Shown here piece by piece: positions 41,658-51,892 of a DNA stretch of 64,000 bases. Position 1 is the first letter of the stretch, and the number at the start of each line of letters is the position of its first letter. Position numbers and translations under genes: made by a program. Source of the DNA: CAYRGY01 sp964424075 (GTDB lineage Bacteria; Patescibacteriota; Gracilibacteria; UBA1369); the NCBI GenBank assembly GCA_964424075.1, contig CAYRGY010000003.1, positions 1-64,000 on the forward strand. Direction: 5' to 3'. The notes below the pieces were generated by a model. It had not been told where the DNA came from, made no database searches, and worked only from the letters and a program-made list of their open reading frames with translations.

Positions 41658-43640
41658 TTAACCCAATCCCAACTCCCGCATCTTTTTACGATAAGCTAAA
41701 ATAGTAATCACATATTCAGAGTGACTCCAAGTCAGTGGAGCAACTGACAAATGCCGTCCATCAAAAGGATCAACCTGTTCTGCTAAAATTCCGGCATGAT
41801 TAGTACGTTGGCAAACCCAGTTCAAAAGCTTTTCAATTTCCACAAAATCCAGCCTTGATTTGGCAATCTCGATCAGCCATTGCGCATACCAAAGCGTAGT
41901 GATAATCCAGGGATTTCCCACAACTTCAGGATGTTTTTCTGACCAAAATTCTCTTTGATAATAGTCATTTTCATAGCGGGCTATTCCGCCAATCGGAGCT
42001 TTAACCCACAATCTGTCACGAATCGCATGCATAGTGTTAACCACACGCTCATCATCCGGAGGTAAAACCCCCATACGCCAGACATAACACAAACTGGCAT
42101 CCACAGTGAAGTCTCGCTCTACAATTTGATCTTCCTTAACTACTAATTTCTTCATAAAACGCTTATGTTCATCACAGTATAAATGCTCCAACATAGCTTT
42201 CTTTATTTTTTCCGCTGCTAAAGTAAATTTGGTAGCATCTTCATAGTTTGCGGTTGATTCCGCTAAACTTGCGGCTGCAATCAAGCCCCCATAGGTACAA
42301 GCTGTCGTATAAGAAAACACTCCCCTCTGCTCCTCCCAGGGATCATATGATGGTAGCGGTAAATGTAAATGAGTATAAATATAGTCACTCATAAAATATC
42401 CTGATCTCTTTACAAACGGATCATATAATTCATAGACAAATTCTAAAGCATCAAAACTCTTCAAAAAATCATAGAAAGCAAAGATAGGTAATGCGGTTTC
42501 ATCCTCTTGAATCGGCAATTGCACCTCGCCATGCTTAAATTTTGGATGCCAGGATGAGCCTAGGGAACCATCAGGATTGTACTTATGCAAAAAGTAACCA
42601 TCTTCAGTCAAAAGTTTGCTGATAAAAAGGAAAAATTGCTTGGACGTATCCGAATAATGGGCATGATTCATCGCCATAATAGCTATCGCAGCATCACGAC
42701 CCCACATGTAAGTATAAGTATCCTTATTGAACTTGATTATATCTGAGTCATTAGCAGCAATAACCGCTCCTTCATGATCAATTTGACTCTTAATAATTAA
42801 CAAACTTCGCTTGAAAAGCACATCAAAATGCGATGGCAAACCTTCGAAATCATAGGACATCTTATTACTCCAATGCTTCCAATAATCCAGTGTATGCCGA
42901 TAAATTTGCTTCGCTGATTCTTTCAAAACTTTATCATGCAGTTTTTTAACTTCATTATAATTGTAACCGGCAGCAATTACATAATTTAATGTTTTATGCT
43001 CACCGGGCTCTATTGTTTCTTTAAACGCTAATGTAGAATCTACAGAACCCTGTTCAATCGGATTCCCTTGCAAACTTCCGTCCTCAGCATCCTTCCAAGT
43101 CCCTTCTTTTCCTTGATATTCACTTTTACCGGTAGCAAATTCCGTCAAACCGTCACCACTTTCATCCCACACCCCAAAACACAAAAAATAGCGCTTTTTG
43201 CGATAGTGTAACAGAGCATTTATATATGGTTCATACTCTGCTGTATCCTGCATTTTTTCTCCATACATATGAAAATCATTGTTGAAAAAAAGCTTTATCT
43301 CACGCTTATGCTCAGCATTATTATGAACCGTGATTCTCCTGATAAAAATATCGTCCGATGTTGAAACTAAATCTTCAAAGTGCAGATCAATCTTCAAATT
43401 GGCATTCTTAGCCCAGGAATCTCCAACCAAAGAATCTCGATGATATCTGGTCTCATTATTCCAATCCTTTGTTCCCAGCCAAGAAAAACTATTATCAGTG
43501 TAAACCCCAATCTTATGAGTTCGACGATAAGTAGTATGATCCTCCATACCAACATGCGGATAATAGAAATCCGACATTAAAATATTATAATTAAGATTAA
43601 CGAGCATTCTCCCGTTGCTAAGCACTAGCGCTTTGGGCAT
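41658..43640 (-). CDS. GH15-like glucoamylase
   Basis: 660 aa. Residues 1 to about 250 are a beta-sandwich domain (MPKALVLSNGRMLVNLN onward), followed by an (alpha/alpha)6 barrel with TYTYMWGRDAAIAIMA, the substrate-binding WGRD of family 15. Later NPWIITTLWYAQWL is in line with the catalytic-domain tail. Such enzymes cut glucose from the ends of alpha-1,4 glucans. No signal peptide, so it works on intracellular glycogen or maltodextrin. Last gene of the alpha-glucan operon; its start overlaps GH57 by 23 bp. Confidence 0.88.
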   Translation of the reverse strand: MPKALVLSNGRMLVNLNYNILMSDFYYPHVGMEDHTTYRRTHKIGVYTDNSFSWLGTKDWNNETRYHRDSLVGDSWAKNANLKIDLHFEDLVSTSDDIFIRRITVHNNAEHKREIKLFFNNDFHMYGEKMQDTAEYEPYINALLHYRKKRYFLCFGVWDESGDGLTEFATGKSEYQGKEGTWKDAEDGSLQGNPIEQGSVDSTLAFKETIEPGEHKTLNYVIAAGYNYNEVKKLHDKVLKESAKQIYRHTLDYWKHWSNKMSYDFEGLPSHFDVLFKRSLLIIKSQIDHEGAVIAANDSDIIKFNKDTYTYMWGRDAAIAIMAMNHAHYSDTSKQFFLFISKLLTEDGYFLHKYNPDGSLGSSWHPKFKHGEVQLPIQEDETALPIFAFYDFLKSFDALEFVYELYDPFVKRSGYFMSDYIYTHLHLPLPSYDPWEEQRGVFSYTTACTYGGLIAAASLAESTANYEDATKFTLAAEKIKKAMLEHLYCDEHKRFMKKLVVKEDQIVERDFTVDASLCYVWRMGVLPPDDERVVNTMHAIRDRLWVKAPIGGIARYENDYYQREFWSEKHPEVVGNPWIITTLWYAQWLIEIAKSRLDFVEIEKLLNWVCQRTNHAGILAEQVDPFDGRHLSVAPLTWSHSEYVITILAYRKKMRELGLG

Positions 43641-44943
43641 TTTTATTTTTAGTTAAGTTTTTAAAAGCATCCATGATTCTATCTCTAAGACTATTATAGA
43701 CATTCATATATGCAATATAAGCTTCATATGGTGACTCGAATGGTGAAAAATATTTATGGACATCTCCATCTTCCCAATATTTCAGACACATATAGTAAAA
43801 ATGATCCGAAGTATGCATAAGTCGCCAATGATGTACTAATTCCAAAATCTCCTTCTTACGGGATTTCTTCAGTGGATGAACAAATTTCTCCAGAGCAGCT
43901 ATCGAAGCGATACAACTATCTTGCAATGGATTCCCTGTCCAAGCGGATAGATCCCTTTCCAAATCCGCCCATGACAAATGTGCATGGCAATCAATTTCTC
44001 CATGCCTTTCATATAGTTTTAAAGTCTCTGATGGGGTGGCAAAACTAATCCCCCGCTTGAGAAGCTCTGCTGGCAAAGCCCTCATAAACTCAAAAATTCC
44101 CGTATCCTCCCATTGATGTTCACCAAAAGTTTCAAAGTCCATAAATAGATTAATGGTGTCTCCCATAATAGGTTCTAGCCAAGTAGCAAAACGTCCAACA
44201 TCCAGCGGATATTCCACCCATGTCCGATCACCGAAACGGAAAGCAATATCATCTGAAAGCTTGTAATCTTTCAAAAGCAATCCAAAATCTTCTTTATATT
44301 TTCCGATGGAGTAGCGCTGAGCAATACGTCGATCGTCCTGATGCAAACCTGATTTCACAGACTCCATTACAAAATGTTGGGTTTTTCCGGATAGAACCGG
44401 ATCCCAACCTTCGAGCAGCATTCCCGAGTAGCCCATTTCTTTAATAAAGTTGGCAATTTCATTGTTATAAATAAGCTCGGTATTTCTGAATACCTTCGGC
44501 CATACACCAAATGTTTGATGCATCAATTTACGATGCTTAATTATCTGTTCTGCATAATCTTGTTTAGAAAAAAGAAAAGTTAATGAATGGAAATAAGTTT
44601 CTGAAAGAATTTCCACTCTGCCGGTTTCAACCAAATCCTGAAAATTTTGTAACACTCGCTTTCCAATCGCTCCATTTTCCAAACATTGCTCAATAAAAAT
44701 ACCGGACATGGAAAAGGAAATTTTCAATTCAGGGTGGCTATGCATCATCTCCAGCAACAAAGCTGTTGTAGGCAAATAGCACTTCTTGGCAACTTTCTCA
44801 AAAATTTCTTGATTAGTTCCACCATCTGGACCACGAAAATAATCTTTATCTTCGCTAAAAAAATTATAATCTCTCAGACGATAAGGCTGATGAACCTGAA
44901 AGTAGAAACAAACTGACTTGTGATGCTTCCTCGCTTTAGACAT
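43618..44943 (-). CDS. GH57 family alpha-amylase-like enzyme
   Basis: 441 aa. GH57 signatures: FYFQVHQPYRLRDYNF at the N-terminus, ISFSMSGIFIEQ, VEILSETYFHSL, FRNTELIYNNEIA with the probable catalytic nucleophile Glu, and LFMDFETFGEHQW with the acid Asp. Members are alpha-amylases, branching enzymes or 4-alpha-glucanotransferases; the exact activity is not decided here. Cytosolic. Overlaps both neighbours in the operon (8 bp with the glycosyltransferase, 23 bp with GH15). Confidence 0.9.
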   Translation of the reverse strand: MSKARKHHKSVCFYFQVHQPYRLRDYNFFSEDKDYFRGPDGGTNQEIFEKVAKKCYLPTTALLLEMMHSHPELKISFSMSGIFIEQCLENGAIGKRVLQNFQDLVETGRVEILSETYFHSLTFLFSKQDYAEQIIKHRKLMHQTFGVWPKVFRNTELIYNNEIANFIKEMGYSGMLLEGWDPVLSGKTQHFVMESVKSGLHQDDRRIAQRYSIGKYKEDFGLLLKDYKLSDDIAFRFGDRTWVEYPLDVGRFATWLEPIMGDTINLFMDFETFGEHQWEDTGIFEFMRALPAELLKRGISFATPSETLKLYERHGEIDCHAHLSWADLERDLSAWTGNPLQDSCIASIAALEKFVHPLKKSRKKEILELVHHWRLMHTSDHFYYMCLKYWEDGDVHKYFSPFESPYEAYIAYMNVYNSLRDRIMDAFKNLTKNKNAQSASA

Positions 44944-46177
44944 GTTTTCCGGTTACGGTATGATAAATTTGACGAATTTTTTGCGCTTGTTGATGCCAAG
45001 TCAAATAACGAATTTCCTGACTGGCATGATCAACCAAAGTCTTTCCCAGCACCGGCAAATCAAGTACCGCCATAACCTGATTAGCCATTTTCTCGATATC
45101 CCAAAAATCCGCTCTCAGACAATTTTTAATCACTTCTCCCACTCCAGCAGTTTTGCTCATCAATACAGGAGTTTTAAATTCAGTAGCTTCCAAAGCTGTT
45201 AAACCAAATGGCTCGGATACAGATGGCATAACATATAGATCTGACTCATAAAAAGCCCTATCTAAATCTGCACCTCCCAAAAATCCAGCACAAAAAACAT
45301 TCTCCTGCATATCATAATCAATTATCTTACTAATTATGTGAGGGAGCATATCGCCATTGCCAGCAATAACAAATTTTACATCCTTACGCTTCTGAAGAAC
45401 TCTGCGAGCCATTTCAATAAAGTAGTCTGGGCCCTTTTGAATAGTCACCCGTCCCAAAAACAGCACAACTTTGTCACCCTGCTTGATTTGCTTTTCAGGC
45501 AAAGTCTTATGTTCATGCTCTTGAACTACATGAGCGTTATGAACGACTGAAATTTTATTTTCAGGGATATCATAATATTTGATCAGGATTTTTTTAGTTA
45601 ATCCGCTAACTACAATAATATGATCAGACTTATAAAAACCCTCCCTCTCAATATTATAAATATACTGATTGGGATGCCCTCCGGTTCTATCCATTTCTGT
45701 TGCATGAACATGAGCAATCAGTGGCTTTTCAGACACATCTTTAACTTTCTCTCCGGCTTTATAAGTCATCCAATCATGCACATGAATCAAATCATGTGGA
45801 TTCTCTTTAGCCAACTCTTTAGCTTCTTCCGCAAATTTAGCCAATTCCAGCCAGAATTCCTGCCCGTAAATTTGCTTTGCCTTTTTACCTGCTGGTAGGT
45901 TCTTCCATTCCAATTGTTGACCTGACACTTCAACCAAACCTTGATAAGGGGAGAAAATATACTTTTGATCAACCTTTATCTTCAAATTTTTAAAACGCTT
46001 AGAAACAATTTTTAAATTTCCCTCTTGTGTATCTTCCTCCGAATTTAAATATGAGGGCAAGGCAAACACAACTTTCACACCATCTCGTTGCAGGCCATCT
46101 GCAATTCCTCTACAAGCCACTCCCAGACCTCCTGATTTTATGGGAGCAAACTCCCACCCCAACATGAATACACGCAT
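44936..46177 (-). CDS. Glycogen synthase-like glycosyltransferase (GT4/GT5)
   Basis: 413 aa. N-terminal MRVFMLGWEFAPIKSGGLG has the donor-binding KSGGLG of glycogen or starch synthases. A GT-B C-lobe follows with VVLFLGRVTIQKGPDYF and SVSEPFGLTALEA, including the catalytic Glu pair of retaining GT4 enzymes. It is shorter than bacterial GlgA (about 480 aa) and closer to archaeal-type glucan synthases. It should build alpha-glucan from a nucleotide glucose. First gene of the operon with GH57 and GH15. Confidence 0.88.
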   Translation of the reverse strand: MRVFMLGWEFAPIKSGGLGVACRGIADGLQRDGVKVVFALPSYLNSEEDTQEGNLKIVSKRFKNLKIKVDQKYIFSPYQGLVEVSGQQLEWKNLPAGKKAKQIYGQEFWLELAKFAEEAKELAKENPHDLIHVHDWMTYKAGEKVKDVSEKPLIAHVHATEMDRTGGHPNQYIYNIEREGFYKSDHIIVVSGLTKKILIKYYDIPENKISVVHNAHVVQEHEHKTLPEKQIKQGDKVVLFLGRVTIQKGPDYFIEMARRVLQKRKDVKFVIAGNGDMLPHIISKIIDYDMQENVFCAGFLGGADLDRAFYESDLYVMPSVSEPFGLTALEATEFKTPVLMSKTAGVGEVIKNCLRADFWDIEKMANQVMAVLDLPVLGKTLVDHASQEIRYLTWHQQAQKIRQIYHTVTGKHV

Positions 46178-46212
46178 TTATTTTTGTTTTTGAGAAATCC
46201 TTATATTATAGC

Positions 46213-46240
46213 AAAAAATAGACTCTTTTAATAGAGTCTA
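46213..46240 (-). terminator. Intrinsic terminator
   Basis: Stem TAGACTCT / AGAGTCTA (46219-46226 and 46233-46240), then six T on the minus strand. Ends the 46275-46853 transcript before the alpha-glucan operon. Confidence 0.75.
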
Positions 46241-46274
46241 TTTAGCTGCAATCATAATATATTAATTGACAAAT

Positions 46275-46853
46275 TTAAGCTTTATTTTTATCAGTAGATG
46301 CTCCATCAATGAGAATCTCTATCTGATCTCCAATTTCCAATTGAATCGCAGATAAATCCTCAGGCCAATCTGGTAAATCATCATAGGCCACATCCTCTTT
46401 TACCAAAAAATACACCAGTCCCGAATCAAGATTACGCTCATCCTTAAAGTTAACTGTGAACACATTTTCATAACCATATTTATCATAAAGCTTTCTAATT
46501 AAATCCATAGCACCATCCATATCTCCGGCAAAAACATAGTTCACTACTGCATATCCCTGACAACGCATGTCGAAAAGTAAGCTAGAAGCTGTAATATCCG
46601 GAATTATAATCTCGCTAGTGATTAAGCCACTATTAGAAGTTGCCCTAATCAATCTACTGAATGAAGAAGGTGGTGGCATAGTTAAACTATGTTCCTGACT
46701 ACTCTCTTCCAGATCGGGGTGTGGCACTGTTTCTCTATCAAAATCAGATTCTTCCTCACGAGCGGGTGGACGACTTGTTAGAATCTCGTTTTGGATAAAA
46801 TCCTTCAGATCCGCAAAAAAATCATCAGCCGGATTATTGAGTTTATTATCCAT
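46275..46853 (-). CDS. Unknown protein
   Basis: 192 aa counted from ATG 46853 (an upstream ATG at 46892 lacks the usual leader). N-terminal 75 residues are acidic and low complexity; the C-terminal part (about 78-185) looks like a compact alpha/beta domain (GYAVVNYVFAGDMDGAMDLI). No family recognised, no signal peptide. Located between iPGM and the glucan genes. Confidence 0.6.
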   Translation of the reverse strand: MDNKLNNPADDFFADLKDFIQNEILTSRPPAREEESDFDRETVPHPDLEESSQEHSLTMPPPSSFSRLIRATSNSGLITSEIIIPDITASSLLFDMRCQGYAVVNYVFAGDMDGAMDLIRKLYDKYGYENVFTVNFKDERNLDSGLVYFLVKEDVAYDDLPDWPEDLSAIQLEIGDQIEILIDGASTDKNKA

Positions 46854-46918
46854 ATATTTGCTTAGGGCGCAAATTATCACACCTCTATACATATTGCAAA
46901 TATATTGCTTTAACTTAT

Positions 46919-48448
46919 TTAAACACCATTCTCACTCAACAAACTTTCCCCAGTCATTTCTTCCGGTTTTTTAAGCTCAAGCAATTGACAAATCGTAGGA
47001 GCAACATCTGATAATCTACCATCTTTTAACTGCCAGTTTTCCTCAGTCACCAAAATAAATGGAACCGGATTGGAAGTATGCGCTGTATTTGGCGATCCAT
47101 CTTCATTTTTTTCATACTCAGCATTTCCATGATCGGCTGTAATCACTAGTGTGTATCCCTGTTTTTGGGCCTCTTCAACCAAAGCCCCTACACATTTATC
47201 CACAGCTGTAGCAGCCTTAACAGTAGCTTGAAAATCCCCCGTATGCCCAACCATATCGGTATTAGCAAAATTCAAACAAATAAAATCATGTTTTCGAGTT
47301 TGCAAGTCCTTAATTAGTACATCTTTCACTTCAAAAGCACTCATTTCCGGCTTCAAATCATAGGTTGCCACTTTAGGTGATGGAATCATAATTCTATCCT
47401 CATTATCAAATGGCTCCTCTCTGCCTCCACTGAAGAAAAATGTCACATGTGCATATTTCTCAGTTTCTGCAATTCTCAACTGATTTAAGCCATTTTTAGC
47501 CACCAATTCTCCCAAAGTATTCTCAATGTTTTCTTTATCAAACAGAATGCCAATATGTTCAAAGCTTCCGTCATATCTGGTCATTGTATAATAATTGAGT
47601 GGAATGACTTTCATGCCATGATCAGACAAATCCTCCTGCGTCAGTGCAATACTCAATTGTCTCATCCGATCGGTTCTGAAATTAAAACTTATGACAACGT
47701 CACCTTCACTGATTCTACCCACCGGCTGATCAGCTTCAACTTTAACAATTGGCTTGATAAACTCATCCGTAACCTCTTCCGCATAGGATTCATCCACTGC
47801 CCCAATTAAATCAGTTGCAGTCTTTCCTTTTCCTGTTAGTAACAAGTCATATGCTTCTTTAATCCTTTCCCAACGCTTATCCCTATCCATTGCATAATAA
47901 CGACCGACCACACTAACCAATTCAGCATTCTTATCCTGCAAATAACCCTGCAAATCCTCCAAATAGCCTTTTCCACTATACGGATCAGTATCTCGACCAT
48001 CCATAAAAGCGTGTACATAGACTTTTTCCAATCCGGCCTCCTGAGCGATATCAATTAATGCCTTGAGATGATTTATATGCGAATGTACTCCACCATCCGA
48101 AACCAGCCCCATCAAATGTAAAGCCTTGCCTTTTGCTTTATTCAAAGCATCTTTCAACACTTCATTCTCCTGCAAACTCCTATCCTCAATAGCCCTGTTT
48201 ATTTTTCCAAAATCTTGATAAACAATCCGTCCAGATCCCAAATTCAAATGACCAACTTCCGAATTTCCCATTTGCCCTGCCGGCAAACCAACATCCTCAC
48301 CTGAAGCGGACAATTTGGAGTTGGCATAATTCTTTTTCAAATCATCCATATTGGGAGTCGGAGCATTATAAATTGCATTGGAACCATTTCCCTTTCCAAT
48401 ACCCCATCCGTCCAAAATAATTAAAAGTACTTGGCGTTTGGTTTCCAT
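46919..48448 (-). CDS. gpmI: 2,3-bisphosphoglycerate-independent phosphoglycerate mutase
   Basis: 509 aa, normal length. N-terminal LILDGWGIGKGNGSNAI, the catalytic Ser in GQMGNSEVGHLNLGSG (about residue 63), the inserted phosphatase domain with HSHINHLKALI and HAFMDGRDT, and the C-terminal metal site ITADHGNAEY and NTAHTSNPVPF. Interconverts 3- and 2-phosphoglycerate in glycolysis; manganese dependent. Single transcript, divergent from exoA. Confidence 0.97.
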   Translation of the reverse strand: METKRQVLLIILDGWGIGKGNGSNAIYNAPTPNMDDLKKNYANSKLSASGEDVGLPAGQMGNSEVGHLNLGSGRIVYQDFGKINRAIEDRSLQENEVLKDALNKAKGKALHLMGLVSDGGVHSHINHLKALIDIAQEAGLEKVYVHAFMDGRDTDPYSGKGYLEDLQGYLQDKNAELVSVVGRYYAMDRDKRWERIKEAYDLLLTGKGKTATDLIGAVDESYAEEVTDEFIKPIVKVEADQPVGRISEGDVVISFNFRTDRMRQLSIALTQEDLSDHGMKVIPLNYYTMTRYDGSFEHIGILFDKENIENTLGELVAKNGLNQLRIAETEKYAHVTFFFSGGREEPFDNEDRIMIPSPKVATYDLKPEMSAFEVKDVLIKDLQTRKHDFICLNFANTDMVGHTGDFQATVKAATAVDKCVGALVEEAQKQGYTLVITADHGNAEYEKNEDGSPNTAHTSNPVPFILVTEENWQLKDGRLSDVAPTICQLLELKKPEEMTGESLLSENGV

Positions 48449-48501
48449 TGTGTGTTTTTATATTTATTGGTTATATTATACACTAACTAAATACAAATAA
48501 A

Positions 48502-49269
48502 ATGCAGACTTACAAGTTTTATTCTTGGAATGTAAACGGCATCAGAGCGCAAGAAAAAAAAGGATTTATTCAATGGATGGAAAATTTGGACGCAGACTTA
48601 ATAGGTCTACAGGAAACCAAAGCTCATAAAGATCAATTGTCCGAGCGCCTGCTCAATATCAACGGTTTTGAGAGCTTCTGGAAATCAGCTGAACGCAAAG
48701 GGTATAGCGGAGTTGCGCTTTATACGAGGTTAAAACCACTCAGAGTAATCACTGAATTTGAAGCGGATATACTAAATCTGGACGGCAGACTAATTGGCAT
48801 GGAATTTGAAAAATTTTTCTTATTCAACGGCTATTTCCCCAATGGTGGTCGTGGTATGGAGTGGGTGCAACACAAACTCAATTTTTATAATGCATTCTAT
48901 AAAATGATTACCAAACTGAACAAGCCGATCATTTTTTGCGGAGACATTAACACCGCCCATAATGAAATTGATCTGGCTCGTCCACTGGAAAATCGCAACA
49001 CCTCTGGCTTTATGAATATCGAACGTGAATGGCTGCATTTTATAACCAAGCAAGGTTACATCGACACCTTTCGTTATTTTAATCCCCAGCAAAAAGACCG
49101 TTATAGTTGGTGGGACATGAAAACTCGCTCCAGAGACAGAAACATTGGCTGGAGGATTGACTATTTTTTTGCTAGTCCCGACCTCAAATCAAACTTGAAA
49201 AACGCAGAAATTCACGATCAGGTTATGGGGTCAGATCACGCACCAATCAGCCTTACTTTTGAGATTTAG
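48502..49269 (+). CDS. xth: Exodeoxyribonuclease III family AP endonuclease
   Basis: 255 aa. Motifs FYSWNVNGIRA, LIGLQETKAH, CGDINTAHNEIDLARP, YSWWDMKTRSRDRNIGWRID, and the C-terminal catalytic SDHAPISL. It cuts DNA 5' to abasic sites in base excision repair. The Exo III/ExoA group is clear. It overlaps the LOG-family gene tail to tail by 17 bp. Confidence 0.95.
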   Translation: MQTYKFYSWNVNGIRAQEKKGFIQWMENLDADLIGLQETKAHKDQLSERLLNINGFESFWKSAERKGYSGVALYTRLKPLRVITEFEADILNLDGRLIGMEFEKFFLFNGYFPNGGRGMEWVQHKLNFYNAFYKMITKLNKPIIFCGDINTAHNEIDLARPLENRNTSGFMNIEREWLHFITKQGYIDTFRYFNPQQKDRYSWWDMKTRSRDRNIGWRIDYFFASPDLKSNLKNAEIHDQVMGSDHAPISLTFEI

Positions 49270-49975
49270 TTTTTTTCTTGGCAGTTGCTTTTTTGGATTT
49301 TTTGACGCCCCGAGCTTCAGCCAATTCAATTCGTGACATTTTCTTTTTCTTACTATATTGCTTATCAAATGCTTCAATAACTTTCATAGCTTCATCATTA
49401 TTTTTAGCAATATATATATAGTCAAAATCTTTTGGACTTACCAAACCTCTAGGCAAAACGTCTTTCTTCATCCATTCAATCAATGATTCCCACATTTCTC
49501 CAATCAAAATTATCGGTCGATAATCGACATGTTTAACTTGTAAATGCTGCCACATATAATAAAGCTCCAAAACCGTTCCAATACCTCCTTGAGTCACTAT
49601 CATAACATGGGAAAGCTCCAAGAATGTGTCCAAACGCTTGGAAAACCGTTTAAAAGTCTTACTCAATTCCAAAAATTTATTACCTTCACTCTCGAATGGA
49701 AGCTCGATAATTAATCCAATAGACTCTGCTTTCTTATCTACATCACCAAATTCATGCCCTGCATTAGCCGCTTCCATCATACCAGGCCCTCCTCCTGTCA
49801 CAATATCATAACCATTTTCCCCTATTCTACGTGCCAAATCAAATACCTCCCGATATTTAGCATCACCTCTCTTAGTCCTGGCAGAACCGAAAATCGCTAC
49901 TCGAAAATTATGATTATCTGCCAATAGTTTCTTCAGATTGAAATTTTTAGCTTTAACATTTGATAATAGTCCCAT
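49253..49975 (-). CDS. LOG family protein
   Basis: 240 aa. Contains VTGGGPGMMEAANAG and GGIGTVLELYYMWQ, the two signatures of the LOG (lonely guy)/TIGR00730 family, which release cytokinin-type bases from nucleotides, or more generally act as nucleotide phosphoribohydrolases. Many members are misnamed lysine decarboxylase. A Lys-rich C-terminal tail of about 25 residues is unusual. Last gene of the tal-pgi-tkt operon, 5 bp after tkt. Confidence 0.88.
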   Translation of the reverse strand: MGLLSNVKAKNFNLKKLLADNHNFRVAIFGSARTKRGDAKYREVFDLARRIGENGYDIVTGGGPGMMEAANAGHEFGDVDKKAESIGLIIELPFESEGNKFLELSKTFKRFSKRLDTFLELSHVMIVTQGGIGTVLELYYMWQHLQVKHVDYRPIILIGEMWESLIEWMKKDVLPRGLVSPKDFDYIYIAKNNDEAMKVIEAFDKQYSKKKKMSRIELAEARGVKKSKKATAKKKTKSQK

Positions 49976-49980
49976 CTTGT

Positions 49981-51891
49981 TTATTTTAGTTTTTCTTCAA
50001 GATATTTTAACACACTATTGGCAGAAATCCCAGCCTTCTCATACAACTGTTCCGATTTACCTGACAATTGATATTTTTGTACCGCCAGTGAATCAAAACT
50101 ATCCACTTTAATACCATGAGTAGTCAAAGCTGCCGCCAACCTGGTCGCCAAACCAGAATGAGGATTGTGATCTTCAAGCGTCAACACCTTGCCCGTCTTC
50201 TCAATTGAATTAAAAACAGTTTGATCAAATTGCTTGATTGAAGTTACTGCAACAATCTCAACCTTATCAGCATCTGCAAAATCAGATCTTGCTTTTAGTG
50301 CTTCATGCACCATTGGTCCACTGGCAACAATGGTGAGCTCAGTACCAACTCTGATTAAATCAGACTTACCATATTCATATTTATAATCGACCCCATAAAA
50401 CTCATTGCCATCCTCGTCAGTAATAACCGGAAATTTGTGTCGCCCCATTCTAACATAAAAGTTTCCATAGTGGCTGGCAACATAGCGAATTATTCGATCA
50501 GTTTGATTGGGATCCGCAGGTTCGATCACCATAGTTTCAAACATACCCAAAAAAGATCCAGCATCGTCAATAGCTTGGTGGGTTGGCCCATCTTCACCAA
50601 CTGAAAGACCGCAATGAGTCGAAACCATTTTCACATTTGCATGATTAATATCATTCACACGAGCTTGGTCCTTGGCTCTACTACTCATAAAAGCGCCAAA
50701 TGTCGAGGCAAAAGGAATGCGATCACACAAACTGAATGCTCCGGCCGTAGACACCATGTGCTGCTCAGCAATTCCACATTCCACATGTCTTTTCGGAAAT
50801 GCTTGACCCATTTTTTCAGTTTTGCAGGAACCACGCAAATCAGCAATCAAAGCCATTACTTTAGGATTTTTTTCAGCCAATTCAGCTAATGCATTACCAT
50901 AGGCACTTCGACAATCCGTAAGCTCATCTTTCTTGTATAATTTTGCCTCCCCTTGATCAATATCCATTTCTGACAGCAATTCCGGGAAATACGCTTCCTC
51001 CGGATGCCACTTAATTTGAGATCCAAATGCGTCAATTATTTGCCTCTCTTCATCTGAAACAATCAATTGCTTCAATGCCTCATCACACATCTCCGGATCA
51101 GGAGCTTTTCCATGCCAAGTAGCTTTATGCTCAAGACCTTCCTTTTCCATAAAATCTACTCCCTTACCCATAATAGTCTTACCCAAAAGCATCACCGGTT
51201 TATCTTTCACCTGATGCGCATGAGCCAAAACTTCCCACATGTCTTGATAATTATGACCATCAACTTCAATCACTTCCCAACCTGCTGCTTTAAAAATTCC
51301 GGCAATATTAATCGGCATAATTTTATCCAAAGCATCAGTCAATTGAACCTGATTATAATCAACAAATAAGATTAGATTATTCAACTTATTTTTTGCCGCA
51401 AAATTCATCATCTCGTGCACCTGCCCTTCCTGAGCCTCTCCATCACCCATTACTGCAAACACTTTCTGCTCTGAGTCTCGCATTTTTTGATCTAACGCAA
51501 ATGCAGATGCTACCGAAACTCCAATTCCCAGCGGACCTGTGCCGTACCAAATTCCCGGCACATGCCTGGTGACATGACCTTCATAAATTGAACCTATTTT
51601 TCGAAAAGTCTCAATTACATCTTCTTTAGGAATATACTTAAGCTCAGCCAAAGCACTATATACAGCAGGTGAAATATGACCGTTGGAAACGACAATTTTC
51701 TCTCCGGTTTGACTTAAAATAAACGGATATAGCAAAGTGAAATAGTCAATTGTGGACAAAGAGCCTCCAGGATGTCCACTCTGAGAATTCTTTAACATTG
51801 CTATAATAGAATGACGGCAAGACTTAGAAAAAGCTTGCAGGAATTTTATTTGCTCATCATTGAGCTTTTCTCCTAGTGCTGGAATTTGCAT
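49981..51891 (-). CDS. tkt: Transketolase
   Basis: 636 aa. The thiamine diphosphate site is GDGEAQEGQVHEMMNFAAKN (about 150-169), the N-terminal HPGGSLSTIDY, and the pyrimidine domain has GLSVGEDGPTHQAIDD and HMVSTAGAFSL. Transfers two-carbon units in the pentose phosphate pathway. Directly follows pgi (1 bp) and precedes LOG (5 bp). Both halves are in one chain. Confidence 0.96.
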   Translation of the reverse strand: MQIPALGEKLNDEQIKFLQAFSKSCRHSIIAMLKNSQSGHPGGSLSTIDYFTLLYPFILSQTGEKIVVSNGHISPAVYSALAELKYIPKEDVIETFRKIGSIYEGHVTRHVPGIWYGTGPLGIGVSVASAFALDQKMRDSEQKVFAVMGDGEAQEGQVHEMMNFAAKNKLNNLILFVDYNQVQLTDALDKIMPINIAGIFKAAGWEVIEVDGHNYQDMWEVLAHAHQVKDKPVMLLGKTIMGKGVDFMEKEGLEHKATWHGKAPDPEMCDEALKQLIVSDEERQIIDAFGSQIKWHPEEAYFPELLSEMDIDQGEAKLYKKDELTDCRSAYGNALAELAEKNPKVMALIADLRGSCKTEKMGQAFPKRHVECGIAEQHMVSTAGAFSLCDRIPFASTFGAFMSSRAKDQARVNDINHANVKMVSTHCGLSVGEDGPTHQAIDDAGSFLGMFETMVIEPADPNQTDRIIRYVASHYGNFYVRMGRHKFPVITDEDGNEFYGVDYKYEYGKSDLIRVGTELTIVASGPMVHEALKARSDFADADKVEIVAVTSIKQFDQTVFNSIEKTGKVLTLEDHNPHSGLATRLAAALTTHGIKVDSFDSLAVQKYQLSGKSEQLYEKAGISANSVLKYLEEKLK

Positions 51892-51892
51892 A

